A stretch of DNA of 47,292 nt from Marmoricola sp. (GTDB lineage Bacteria; Actinomycetota; Actinomycetes; Propionibacteriales; Nocardioidaceae). Both the position numbers and the translations under genes were made by a program. Positions 23,959 to 31,914 of this stretch are shown one piece after another. The stretch covers positions 1 through 47,292 of the forward strand of contig JAOPYC010000010.1 in assembly GCA_025964795.1 (NCBI GenBank), given 5' to 3'. The notes under the pieces are model-generated. The model worked only from the letters and a program-made list of their open reading frames with translations. It was not told the origin of the DNA and did no database searches. The first letter of the stretch is position 1, and every line of letters starts with the position of its first letter.

Positions 23959-24275
23959 TCATCAAGAGACTGCCCCTGCTGATCGCGGGCGGCATCGGCT
24001 ACGTGCTCGGCACCAAGGCCGGCAAGGAGCGCTACGAGCAGATCCGCGGGACGTTCAACAAGGTCAAGGACGACCCCCGGGTGCAGGAGAAGGCGCAGCA
24101 GGCCGTGGACATCGCCAAGGACAAGGCCCCCGTCGTCCAGGAGAAGCTCGCCGGGGCGGCCGACGCGGCCACCACCAAGGTCAAGTCGGCCACGTCCAAG
24201 GACCCGACCGACCAGCTCAACCCAGAGAGCACGATCTTCCAGGAGAACCCCGGCCCCCAGGGCACCCTGCCCTGA
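23955..24275 (+). CDS. YtxH-like membrane-anchored protein
   Basis: The 106-residue protein has a short hydrophobic N-terminal helix (LPLLIAGGIGYVLGTKAG, residues 6-23) followed by KERYEQIRG and a long Lys/Ala/Asp-rich helix. This is the Gly-zipper plus amphipathic layout of YtxH-type stress proteins. It probably sits with its anchor in the membrane and the charged helix in the cytoplasm. It is last in the holin-like/DUF3618/YihY operon, overlapping YihY by ATGA. A long hairpin follows. Confidence 0.75.
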   Translation: MIIKRLPLLIAGGIGYVLGTKAGKERYEQIRGTFNKVKDDPRVQEKAQQAVDIAKDKAPVVQEKLAGAADAATTKVKSATSKDPTDQLNPESTIFQENPGPQGTLP

Positions 24276-24278
24276 TCG

Positions 24279-24342
24279 CCCACCTGCGGGACGTCATACG
24301 AGCTGGTCGCCATGAGCACCGGTTCGGATGACGTCCAGTGGG
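24279..24342. terminator. Long bidirectional hairpin between converging genes
   Basis: GGACGTCAT (24289-24297) pairs with ATGACGTCC (24328-24336), and outside it CCCAC (24279-24283) pairs with GTGGG (24338-24342). The inner part also contains complementary GGT and ACC. It fills the 67-base gap between the YtxH-like gene and the dehydrogenase stop. Confidence 0.65.
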
Positions 24343-25257
24343 TCAGTAGTCCCCGCTCATCATGTTCGCGAGCGGCTCCCCGGTCGCAAACCGGTGGAGC
24401 TGCTCGCGGACGAGCCGGTGGGCCCGCGGCTCCATCGCAGTGCTGTTGCCGCCGACGTGCGGCGCGATGAGCAGGTGCGGCGCCCGCCACAGCGGGTGGT
24501 CCGACGGCAGCGGCTCGGGGTCGACGACGTCGAGCGCGGCGTTGATCCGCCCGCTCTCCAGCTCGGCCAGCAGGGCGTCGGTGTGCACGACCGGTCCGCG
24601 CGCCATGTTCACCAGCAGCGCTCCGTCCTTCAGGTGGCGCAGCATCTCCGCGTCGAAGAGCCCGGTGGTCTCCGCGGTGCCCGGCACGATCAGGACCACG
24701 ACGTCAGCAGCCGGCAGCAGCTGGGGCAGGTCGCCGATCGCGTGCACGCCGTCGCGCGCGCTGCGTGCCACCCGGACGACCTCGGCCTCGAAGGTCAGCG
24801 CCCGCTTCTCGATGGCCTCGCCGATCTGGCCGTACCCGACGATCAGCACCTGCTTGTCGGCCAGCGACTCGCGCAGCTCCGGGTTCCACCGGGCGCGGTC
24901 CTGGTCGCGGACGAACTCGGGGACCCCGCGCAGGCTCGACAGGATGAGCGTGAGGGCGAGCTCGGCCGTCGAGGTGTCGTGGATGCCGCGGCCGTTGCAC
25001 AGCACCACCCCGTCGGGCACGAACCGCTGGATGTGCTCGACCCCGGCCGACATGGTCTGCACGACCTTGAGCCTCGGCAGCCGGGCCAGCACCTCGCCGT
25101 CGGCCGGACGGAACCGGTAGGGCAGCACGTAGAGCTCCACCTCGTCGCCGGTGTCGGGGAGGTCGTCCGGGTCGATGTGCTGGTAGCGCAGGCCGCTGGG
25201 CAGCTCGCCCAGCAGCTCGGGCTCGAAGGGCAGCCAGACGAGGGGTTCGGTGCTCAT
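24343..25257 (-). CDS. D-isomer-specific 2-hydroxyacid dehydrogenase
   Basis: The 304-residue protein has an N-terminal substrate-binding domain and a Rossmann domain with VGYGQIGEAIEKRA around residue 140. The catalytic triad is readable: Arg in NMARGPVV, Glu in DVVDPEPLPSDHPLW and His in APHVGGNS. It would interconvert 2-oxoacids and D-2-hydroxyacids with NAD(P)H; the exact substrate is not evident. The ATG at 25257 overlaps the stop of the upstream dGTPase-like gene by ATGA, so they form an operon. The longer open frame upstream belongs to the other gene's sequence. Confidence 0.9.
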   Translation of the reverse strand: MSTEPLVWLPFEPELLGELPSGLRYQHIDPDDLPDTGDEVELYVLPYRFRPADGEVLARLPRLKVVQTMSAGVEHIQRFVPDGVVLCNGRGIHDTSTAELALTLILSSLRGVPEFVRDQDRARWNPELRESLADKQVLIVGYGQIGEAIEKRALTFEAEVVRVARSARDGVHAIGDLPQLLPAADVVVLIVPGTAETTGLFDAEMLRHLKDGALLVNMARGPVVHTDALLAELESGRINAALDVVDPEPLPSDHPLWRAPHLLIAPHVGGNSTAMEPRAHRLVREQLHRFATGEPLANMMSGDY

Positions 25258-26522
25258 GGCCACAGTTTCTCCCCTCCCCCCACGAGGAGGGCGTGCCGGG
25301 TGAGCGCGGACGCGTCGGTGAGGCTGGCGATCTGGTCGATCACCACCCGGGTCCGGGCGGCGTCGTCGTTGGCCTCCGCGAAGTCCTCGCGCAGGGCCGG
25401 GTCGAGGGCGTCGCTCCCCCGCTTCCACAGCGCCTCGAACAGCTCCTCGAGCAGGGAGCGCTGGCGCTCCATCAGGTCGAGCCGGTCCTGGGCCCGCATC
25501 ACGTAGTGCGCCGCGATCCCCTTGAGCACGGCGATCTCCTGCCAGGTCTCGTCCGGCACGACCAGGTCGGCCTGGTGCCGGACGAGGGGGCCGTCGCCGT
25601 GCTTCTCCTGGGTGGCGCGCTGGACGCTGCCGCAGAAGATCCCGATCAGGTCGCTGGTGAGGTTCTTCAGGGCCGCCAGCCCCCGCCTGCTCCCGTCGTA
25701 CGACGACCCGGGCCACGAGGCCACGGCGCGCACCCGGCCCAGCGCCGCGTCGAGGAGGTCGTCGGACGCCGACGGCAGGTACCACTCGCGCACCGTCTGC
25801 CACGTCGCCGAGCGCTCGTCGGCGTGGTCCAGCAGGCCGAGGTCGATCCGCCCGCCGACGATGCCGTCCTCGAGGTCGTGCACCGAGTAGGCCACGTCGT
25901 CGGCCACGTCCATGACCTGCGCCTCGACACAGCGCCGGTGGCCCTCGAGCCCGTCGCGCAGCCAGGTGAACACGCGGGTGTCGTCGTCGTAGACCCCGAA
26001 CTTGCCGTCGGTGCGGTCGGCCGAGCGGGGCCAGGGGTACTTCGTACACGCGTCCAGCGTGGCCCGGGTGAGGTTCAGCCCGACCGAGCGGCCGTCGGCG
26101 TCCACCGACTTCGCCTCGAGCCGGGTCAGGATCCGCAGCGTCTGGGCGTTGCCCTCGAACCCGCCGCAGTCGGACCCGAGCAGGTCCAGCGCCACCTCGC
26201 CGTTGTGGCCGAAGGGCGGGTGGCCCATGTCGTGCGCCAGGGCCGCGGTCTCCGCCAGGTCGGGGTGGCAGCCGAGCGGGTGCGCGAGGTCGCGGGCGAT
26301 CTGGGCGACCTCCAGGCTGTGCGTCAGCCGGTTGCGCACGAAGTCGTCGGCCTGCGGGCCGAGCACCTGGGTCTTGGCCGCGAGCCGCCGCAGCGAGGCG
26401 GAGTGCACCGCCCGGGCCCGGTCGCGCTCGAACGGCGTGCGCTCGGGGGCGTCGACCCGCTTGGTCGGCTCGTCGACGAGGCGCTCGCGTGAGGCGGCGT
26501 CGTACAGCTGGTCCCAGGTCAC
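25254..26522 (-). CDS. dgt: dGTPase-like HD-domain deoxyguanosinetriphosphate triphosphohydrolase
   Basis: The 422-residue protein has the HD-superfamily metal ligands: RLTHSLEVAQIARDLA (first His), then ALAHDMGHPPFGHNGE (HD and following His), and a later VMDVADDVAYSVHDLED. N-terminal RDRARAVHSASLRRLAAKTQV is typical of the actinobacterial Dgt-like proteins located near dnaG. It would split dGTP (or other dNTPs) into deoxynucleoside and triphosphate. The GTG start at 26522 has TAGCGT six bases upstream, giving a leaderless mRNA. It is coupled by ATGA to the dehydrogenase downstream. Confidence 0.9.
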   Translation of the reverse strand: MTWDQLYDAASRERLVDEPTKRVDAPERTPFERDRARAVHSASLRRLAAKTQVLGPQADDFVRNRLTHSLEVAQIARDLAHPLGCHPDLAETAALAHDMGHPPFGHNGEVALDLLGSDCGGFEGNAQTLRILTRLEAKSVDADGRSVGLNLTRATLDACTKYPWPRSADRTDGKFGVYDDDTRVFTWLRDGLEGHRRCVEAQVMDVADDVAYSVHDLEDGIVGGRIDLGLLDHADERSATWQTVREWYLPSASDDLLDAALGRVRAVASWPGSSYDGSRRGLAALKNLTSDLIGIFCGSVQRATQEKHGDGPLVRHQADLVVPDETWQEIAVLKGIAAHYVMRAQDRLDLMERQRSLLEELFEALWKRGSDALDPALREDFAEANDDAARTRVVIDQIASLTDASALTRHALLVGGGEKLWP

Positions 26523-26528
26523 GCCCCG

Positions 26529-26534
26529 ACGCTA
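26529..26534 (-). promoter_or_regulatory. -10 element for leaderless dgt mRNA
   Basis: TAGCGT (minus strand), six bases before the GTG at 26522. Confidence 0.55.
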
Positions 26535-26547
26535 CTGCCAGGCGCCC

Positions 26548-27180
26548 TCAGAGCCAGCCGTTGCCCTCGGCGATGGTGACCGCCTCCGCCCGGTTGCCCG
26601 CCCCGGTCTTGCCGATCGCGGCCGAGAGGTGGTTGCGCACGGTCCCCTCGGAGAGGAACAGGGCCCGGGCGAGGGCCGAGACCGCGGCGCCTCCCCGCGC
26701 GGCGCGCAGCACGTCGGTCTCCCGGGCCGTGAGCGGCGACTCCCCCGCGAACAGGCTCTCGGTGGCCAGGGCGGGGTCCACGACGCGCAGGCCGGCGTGG
26801 ACACGGCGTACGGCGTCGGCCAGCTGGGCGGCCGGGGTGTCCTTCACGACAAAGCCGGAGGCACCCGCCTGCATGGCCCGGCGGACGAAGCCCGGGCGGC
26901 CGAAGGTGGTCACGATGAGCACGCGGACGTCGGGGAACGCAGCCCGGACCGCCGCCGTCGCCTCGATGCCGTCCATCCCGGGCATCTCCACGTCGAGCAG
27001 CGCGACGTCGGGACGGTGCTCCCGGACCGCCGCCACGACCTGGTCCCCCGAGGACACCTCGGCCACGACGTCGAGGTCGCGCTCGAGGCTCAGCAGTGCG
27101 GACAGGGCGCCACGCACCAGCGCCTGGTCGTCGGCGAGCAGGAGCCTGATCGGGCGCGTCTCCTCCGGCTCGGGCGTCAC
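26548..27180 (-). CDS. NarL/LuxR-family response regulator (DesR-like)
   Basis: The 210-residue regulator has a receiver domain with the acidic pair in LLADDQA (residues 14-20), the phospho-acceptor Asp63 in ALLDVEMPG, the Thr in IVTTFG and the Lys in VVKDTP. A C-terminal LuxR HTH follows (LTARETDVLRAARGG, then ALFLSEGTVRNHLS). It overlaps its kinase by GTGA. The two are in the same operon as an ABC exporter, so it most likely controls the transporter promoter, where two dyads are seen. Confidence 0.93.
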   Translation of the reverse strand: MTPEPEETRPIRLLLADDQALVRGALSALLSLERDLDVVAEVSSGDQVVAAVREHRPDVALLDVEMPGMDGIEATAAVRAAFPDVRVLIVTTFGRPGFVRRAMQAGASGFVVKDTPAAQLADAVRRVHAGLRVVDPALATESLFAGESPLTARETDVLRAARGGAAVSALARALFLSEGTVRNHLSAAIGKTGAGNRAEAVTIAEGNGWL

Positions 27181-28307
27181 GGCAGCACCACGGACAGCGA
27201 GAAGCCGGGCTCGAGGGTGCGGGTCACGACCGTGGCGCCGATGGCCCGCGCCCGTTCGCGCAGCCCGACCAGGCCCTGCCCGACCGACTCCTGCGCCGGC
27301 CCGACCCCGTCGTCGCGGATCTCCACGCAGTCGGGGTGCAGCACGACGGTGCAGCGGGTGGCGCTGCTGTGCCGGATCACGTTGGTGACCCCCTCGCGGA
27401 TGGTCCAGGCGAAGAGCTCACGCTTGTCCGACGGCACGTCGTCGACCGAGTTGGGCAGGTCGGCCTCGATCTCCGCGGCGGCCAGGGCGGTGCGGGCCCG
27501 CAAGATCTCGCCGGGGAGGGTCAGCTCGCGGTAGCCCTCCACAGCCCGGCGTACGTCGGCCAACGCGTCGCGCGAGAGCCACTCGAGGTCGTCGATCTCC
27601 GCCCGAGCCCGCTCGGGGTCGACGTCCATCAGCTTCTGGGCCAGCTCGGCCTTGACCGTGATCACCGTCAGCGAGTGGCCGAGGATGTCGTGCAGGTCGC
27701 GGGCGAACCGGTTGCGCTCCTCGGAGACGGCGAGCCGCTGGTTCTGCTTCTCGGAGGCCACCAGCTGGGTGTTGCGGACCAGCATCTGCTGGATGCCCCA
27801 GACGGCCACCGTGGCGGCCAGCATGCTGAGCAGCAGGCCGGCGTCCGGGGTCCAGCCGGGCACCAGGAAACCGGTGAGGTAGAAGGCCAGGGCGACCACG
27901 ATCGCGCTGGGGAGCGACCAGTAGCGCGGCAGCGTCATGGCGCACAGGACGCAGAGGTAGACCGCGGTGGCCGTGCCGTCCTGGCCGAGGGCGACGCAGA
28001 CCACCACCGCCAGGATGCCTGCTCCACCGATGGCCAGCAGGCCCGGCACCAGCTCCGCGTGCGGCATGCCCCCGCGCAGGGAGATCCGGCGACGGGCGAA
28101 GATCGTCAGGTAGACGGCCCCGAAGACCAGCGTGGCGACGATGCCGACCCATCCGGACACCTCGTCGCGGCGCTGCCACCCGGTGTGCAGCGGCTCCAGC
28201 AGGAACAGCGTCCAGATGCCGATGAAGAACATGCCGAAGCGGCCGGGGCGGTCACCCTCCGCGCCCCAGCCGTTCCGGCCTCTCACCTGCTCGCTCACGG
28301 TGCTCAC
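27177..28307 (-). CDS. DesK-type sensor histidine kinase
   Basis: The 376-residue kinase has five to six transmembrane helices in residues 20-175 with very short loops. A HisKA_3 domain follows, with the phospho-acceptor His in RFARDLHDILGHSLT, and a C-terminal HATPase with EGVTNVIRHSSA (N box), RDDGVG and GLVGLRERA. Short-loop sensors of this kind detect membrane state or act with a transporter. The start is uncertain: GTG at 28307 is used here, and another in-frame GTG lies three codons on. It follows the ABC permease by 32 bases and overlaps its regulator by GTGA. Confidence 0.87.
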   Translation of the reverse strand: MSTVSEQVRGRNGWGAEGDRPGRFGMFFIGIWTLFLLEPLHTGWQRRDEVSGWVGIVATLVFGAVYLTIFARRRISLRGGMPHAELVPGLLAIGGAGILAVVVCVALGQDGTATAVYLCVLCAMTLPRYWSLPSAIVVALAFYLTGFLVPGWTPDAGLLLSMLAATVAVWGIQQMLVRNTQLVASEKQNQRLAVSEERNRFARDLHDILGHSLTVITVKAELAQKLMDVDPERARAEIDDLEWLSRDALADVRRAVEGYRELTLPGEILRARTALAAAEIEADLPNSVDDVPSDKRELFAWTIREGVTNVIRHSSATRCTVVLHPDCVEIRDDGVGPAQESVGQGLVGLRERARAIGATVVTRTLEPGFSLSVVLP

Positions 28308-28339
28308 GGTAATCGTCCCGAGCCGCTGCCGGTCCGCCC

Positions 28340-29143
28340 TCAGACCCGAGCCGTGTCCTTGCTCATCCGCCACGCGGCGCCGGCCACGAACAGCCCCAGC
28401 CAGGCGAGCGCGTTCACCACGGCGTACCACGGGAGCTCGTGGGTGAGCGGTGCGCGAGCCACCTCGGCCACGCCGTACATCGGCGTCCAGTAGGCGATGT
28501 CGCGCACCCAGGGTGCGTACTGGCTCAGGGGGATGAAGAGGCCGCCGAGGAACGACAGCGCCGCCATGCCCGGGCCGAGGATCTGCATGACGTTCTCCCC
28601 GGGGACGAGGTAGCCGATGAACAGGCCGAGGGCGGCGAAGGTCATCACGCACGCCAGCGTCAGCAGGCCGCACTCGATCCAGGTGGAGACCGGCATCTCC
28701 GGCTTGCCCTGGACGGCACCGATCAGGTTGACCACGGCGATCGCCGCGGCACCCATCACCAGGGCGACGCCGGCCTTCATCAGGATGTAGACGCCGGGGT
28801 TCAGCGGGGTCAGCCGCAGCTGCCGCGACCAGCCGAGGGCGCGCTCCAGCGCGACCCCCGCTCCGGTCGAGGCGGAGATCAGGGCCCCGCCGTACAGCGC
28901 CATCGAGACCATCACGTACGCCGACACGTTGCTGCCCGGGACCGAGCTGCCGCCCAGCTTCTCCGCACCCTGGCTGCCGCTGCCGAAGATGAGGTACATC
29001 AGCGAGGGGAACACCAGCGCGAAGAACAGGCTGCGGCGGTTGCGCAGCATCCGCCGCAGCTCGATCCGGACCAGGGTGGTGTTGAACCCGCCGAACGGCG
29101 GGACCTTGCGGGTGGTGGGGTCGATGCCCTGGATCGCGCTCAT
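28340..29143 (-). CDS. ABC-2 type exporter permease
   Basis: The 267-residue protein has six hydrophobic helices in the ABC-2 arrangement, with a long first cytoplasmic/extracytoplasmic interval (NRRSLFFALVFPSLMYLIFG through SVPGSNVSAYVMVSMALYGG). The typical PLSQYAPWVRDIAYWTPMYG before the last helix is present. It overlaps the ATPase by ATGA and precedes the two-component pair, an arrangement commonly used for drug, lipid or peptide export with dedicated sensing. Substrate unknown. Confidence 0.92.
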   Translation of the reverse strand: MSAIQGIDPTTRKVPPFGGFNTTLVRIELRRMLRNRRSLFFALVFPSLMYLIFGSGSQGAEKLGGSSVPGSNVSAYVMVSMALYGGALISASTGAGVALERALGWSRQLRLTPLNPGVYILMKAGVALVMGAAAIAVVNLIGAVQGKPEMPVSTWIECGLLTLACVMTFAALGLFIGYLVPGENVMQILGPGMAALSFLGGLFIPLSQYAPWVRDIAYWTPMYGVAEVARAPLTHELPWYAVVNALAWLGLFVAGAAWRMSKDTARV

Positions 29144-30105
29144 CGGAGGGCTCCTTCGGTCTGGTCGGTGCGCTGGTCTGTCGTCTCCACGCGGGTGCCC
29201 TGCAGGCTCGCGTCGGTCTTGCCGGTGAGGCTGAGGAACGCGTCCTCGAGGCCGTGCGCGGTGATCTCCAGGTCCCGCGCACCGGTCTCGTTGAGCAGGT
29301 AGCGCGCCACCGCGTCACTGTCCTTGGAGTGCACGTAGACCTGGTCGCCGCGGACCTCGACGCTGTCGACCCCGGCCAGAGCTGCGAGCGCGGTGCCGTC
29401 CGCATCGGGCAACGTCGCCCGCACGGTGCGACCGCTGGCCAGCGACTTGATCTCGCTGCCGGTCCCGTCGGCGACGATCGTCCCGTTGCTGATCAGGACG
29501 ATCCGATCGGCGTACAGGTCGGCCTCCTCGAGGTAGTGCGTCGCGAACAGCACCGAGCGGCCCTGCCGCGCGTCCTCGCGGATCGCGGACCAGAACGACC
29601 GGCGCCCCTCGACGTCCATGCCGGTGGTCGGCTCGTCCAGCAGCAGCAGCGCCGGGTCGGAGAGCAGCGCCATCGCGAAGCGCAGCCGCTGCTGCTCGCC
29701 ACCCGAGCACTTGGCCACCCGGCGGTCGGCAAGGCTCAGGATGCCGGCGCTCTCCAGCACCTCGTCGACCGGCTTGGTGTCGGCGAAGAGGCTGGCGGTG
29801 TACTGCACCGTCTCGCGGACGGTCAGGTCCTTGAGCAGGCCACCGGACTGCATCACCGCGGCGACGAGCCCGCGGGCGATGGCCTGCCGTGGCTGCATCC
29901 CGAGCACCTCGACGGCGCCCCCGCTGGGCTGCGAGAGGCCGAGGATCATGTCGATGGTGGTGGTCTTGCCGGCGCCGTTGGGTCCGAGGAACGCGACCAT
30001 CTCGCCCCGCTGGATCTCCAGGTCGATGCCCCGGACCGCCTGCACGTCACCGAAGTGCTTGGTGACCCCGGCCAGCCGCACGGCTGCGTGGGTGTCTGTC
30101 GTCAT
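29140..30105 (-). CDS. ABC transporter ATP-binding protein
   Basis: The 321-residue protein has Walker A GPNGAGKTTT near residue 40, Q-loop in VMQSGG, signature CSGGEQQRLR (Cys in place of the usual Leu), Walker B LLLLDEPTTGMD and switch His in FATHYLEEADLYAD. A C-terminal extension of about 100 residues typical of DrrA-like exporter ATPases follows. It energises the permease encoded next, which it overlaps by ATGA. It is first in the operon; two inverted repeats lie upstream. Confidence 0.94.
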   Translation of the reverse strand: MTTDTHAAVRLAGVTKHFGDVQAVRGIDLEIQRGEMVAFLGPNGAGKTTTIDMILGLSQPSGGAVEVLGMQPRQAIARGLVAAVMQSGGLLKDLTVRETVQYTASLFADTKPVDEVLESAGILSLADRRVAKCSGGEQQRLRFAMALLSDPALLLLDEPTTGMDVEGRRSFWSAIREDARQGRSVLFATHYLEEADLYADRIVLISNGTIVADGTGSEIKSLASGRTVRATLPDADGTALAALAGVDSVEVRGDQVYVHSKDSDAVARYLLNETGARDLEITAHGLEDAFLSLTGKTDASLQGTRVETTDQRTDQTEGALR

Positions 30106-30135
30106 GCCACCAGCATGGGGTGGCGGGATCCCGCG

Positions 30136-30152
30136 GACGCAGACCGTGCGTC
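30136..30152. promoter_or_regulatory. Inverted repeat GACGCA-N5-TGCGTC, candidate operator
   Basis: Perfect six-base arms at 30136-30141 and 30147-30152 lie 31 bases before the ABC ATPase start. LuxR-type regulators commonly bind dyads of this size. Confidence 0.5.
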
Positions 30153-30164
30153 ACGACCCACCCG

Positions 30165-30176
30165 TGACAAATGTCA
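30165..30176. promoter_or_regulatory. Inverted repeat TGACA-N2-TGTCA, candidate operator
   Basis: Perfect five-base arms separated by two bases, 59 bases upstream of the ABC ATPase start and 12 bases from the neighbouring dyad. Confidence 0.45.
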
Positions 30177-30203
30177 GCGCGACGAAAGTGCCCGGTCGGC
30201 AGG

Positions 30204-31127
30204 CTAGAAGCCGAGCTTGCGGAGCTGGCGGGGGTCGCGCTGCCACTCCTTGGCGATCTTCACGTGCAGGTCTAGGTAGACCGGCGTGCCGAGCATGGCC
30301 TCGATCTGGTGCCGTGCGTCGGTGCCGACCTTGCGCAGTCGCTCGCCCTTGTGCCCGATGACGATGCCCTTCTGGGAGTCGCGCTCGACGAACAGGCTGG
30401 CGTGGATGAGCAGCAGCGGCTTGTCGGCCGGCCGGTCCTCCTTGAGGGCCATCTCCTCCACCATCACGGCGATCGAGTGGGGCAGCTCGTCGTGGACGCC
30501 CTCGAGCGCGGCCTCGCGGATCAGCTCCGCCACGATCGCCTCCTCGGGAGAGTCGCTCAGCTCGCCGTCCGGGTAGAGCGGCGGTCCCTCGGGGAGCATC
30601 CCGATCAGCAGCTCCTCCAGGAGCTTCACCTGGTCACCGGCGACCGCCGAGACGGGAACGATCTCGGCCCACTCGGTGCCGGTCGCGACGCCCAGCTCCT
30701 GGATGTCGAGCAGGTGCTTGCCGATCTGGTCGGGGGTGGCCAGGTCGGTCTTCGTGGCGATCGCGACCTTGATGGTGCGACGTACCTTGGCGAGCTCGTT
30801 GACGATGAACCGGTCGCCGGGGCCGATCTTCTCGTTGGCCGGGAAGCAGACGCCGACCACGTCGACCTCGGACCAGGTGCTGGTCACCAGGTCGTTGAGC
30901 CGCTCGCCGAGCAGCGTCCGGGGCCGGTGCAGGCCCGGGGTGTCCACCAGGATCAGCTGGGCGTCGGGCCGGTGCACGATGCCGCGTACGACGGTCCGGG
31001 TCGTCTGCGGCTTCGAGCTGGTGATCACGACCTTGCTGCCGACCAGCGCGTTGGTCAGCGTCGACTTGCCGGCGTTGGGCCGCCCGACGAAGCAGGCGAA
31101 GCCGGATCGGTGTGCCTGGGTGCTCAT
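30204..31127 (-). CDS. era: GTPase Era (16S rRNA / 30S maturation)
   Basis: The 307-residue protein has G1 GRPNAGKST (15-23), G3 DTPG (62-65) and G4 TKTD (125-128), with Thr where NKxD has Asn, as is usual for actinobacterial Era. A C-terminal KH domain follows with the GIVIGHKGERLR loop. It binds the 3' end of 16S rRNA during small-subunit assembly. It overlaps the upstream siderophore-interacting gene by ATGA. Its usual neighbours (cdd-like, corC, ybeY, phoH) are about 5 kb upstream instead of adjacent. Confidence 0.96.
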   Translation of the reverse strand: MSTQAHRSGFACFVGRPNAGKSTLTNALVGSKVVITSSKPQTTRTVVRGIVHRPDAQLILVDTPGLHRPRTLLGERLNDLVTSTWSEVDVVGVCFPANEKIGPGDRFIVNELAKVRRTIKVAIATKTDLATPDQIGKHLLDIQELGVATGTEWAEIVPVSAVAGDQVKLLEELLIGMLPEGPPLYPDGELSDSPEEAIVAELIREAALEGVHDELPHSIAVMVEEMALKEDRPADKPLLLIHASLFVERDSQKGIVIGHKGERLRKVGTDARHQIEAMLGTPVYLDLHVKIAKEWQRDPRQLRKLGF

Positions 31128-31885
31128 GCCTGTTCTCCCGCAGCGTCGTAGTCGGCCCAGATCCGGTCGTTGGAGTGACCCAGCGCCCGCCCGCGCGCAT
31201 AGATCGGCCCGGGGTCCACCTGGCGCGCCTGCCGGCCGCGACTGCCGCTCCAGTAGCCCATCACGTCGTAGTGCCGGTTGTCCCAGCCGAGCTCGTGGCG
31301 GACGTGGCGACGGATCTCCCGCATCTGGGCGGACTCCCCCGCCATCCAGAAGTAGCCCGGCCCCTCGGGCCAGTCGAGCCCGCGGACGACCGCGGCGAGG
31401 TCACTGGTCCCGGAGGGTGCGTCGTGCCACCGCACCGGCGCCGCCACGTAGTCCGGCATCGCGCCGTCCGGCACCTCGGCGTGGATCTGCACGGGCAGCG
31501 TGCCCACGCTCTCGGCGATGCGCGCCAGGGCCGGCAGCCCGGTCAGGTCGCCGGCGAGAACCACCCAGCCGGCGTCCTCGGGCAGCTCGAAGGAGCCCTT
31601 GGGCGCCGAGAGGCCGACGGTGTCGCCGACGCAGTCGGTCTGCGCCCACTCGGTGACCAGGCCGTGGTCGTGGACGACCACGTCGACGGTGAGCTCGCCC
31701 TCGAGGAGCGACCTGACGGTGTAGTAACGGGTCTGGAACTGGCCGGGGACCGTCAGGGCGACCCACTCGTCCGGGACACCGGTCGAGGAGAAGCCGCCCG
31801 GGACCTCGAGCACCAGCCGCACCAGGTGCGCGCCGAGCACGGTGCGCCGGCGAACCACGGCGTCGAAGGGGGTCCGGGAGGTCAT
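31124..31885 (-). CDS. Siderophore-interacting protein (FAD/NAD(P)H ferric reductase type)
   Basis: The 253-residue protein has the SIP-family flavin-binding RYYTVRS (RxYT), GDLTGLPALARIAE in the second domain, and the C-terminal FWMAGESAQMREIRRHV and YDVMGYWSGSRG segments. Such proteins reduce iron in ferric siderophores in the cytoplasm. No siderophore synthesis or transport genes are in the window. The ATG at 31885 has TAGCCT six bases upstream, and era follows with an ATGA overlap, so era appears to be expressed from this leaderless promoter. Confidence 0.9.
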   Translation of the reverse strand: MTSRTPFDAVVRRRTVLGAHLVRLVLEVPGGFSSTGVPDEWVALTVPGQFQTRYYTVRSLLEGELTVDVVVHDHGLVTEWAQTDCVGDTVGLSAPKGSFELPEDAGWVVLAGDLTGLPALARIAESVGTLPVQIHAEVPDGAMPDYVAAPVRWHDAPSGTSDLAAVVRGLDWPEGPGYFWMAGESAQMREIRRHVRHELGWDNRHYDVMGYWSGSRGRQARQVDPGPIYARGRALGHSNDRIWADYDAAGEQA

Positions 31886-31891
31886 CGGACA

Positions 31892-31897
31892 AGGCTA
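31892..31897 (-). promoter_or_regulatory. -10 element for leaderless SIP–era mRNA
   Basis: TAGCCT (minus strand), six bases before the ATG at 31885, within the 29-base gap after the GH43-like gene. Confidence 0.55.
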
Positions 31898-31914
31898 GCT
31901 GCCGCCGAGAGGGC

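Noticed and set aside
28308..29405. Long upstream extension of the DesK-type kinase frame
   Set aside because: It runs through the ABC permease gene in another frame; composition is Arg/Pro-rich and no domain is visible.
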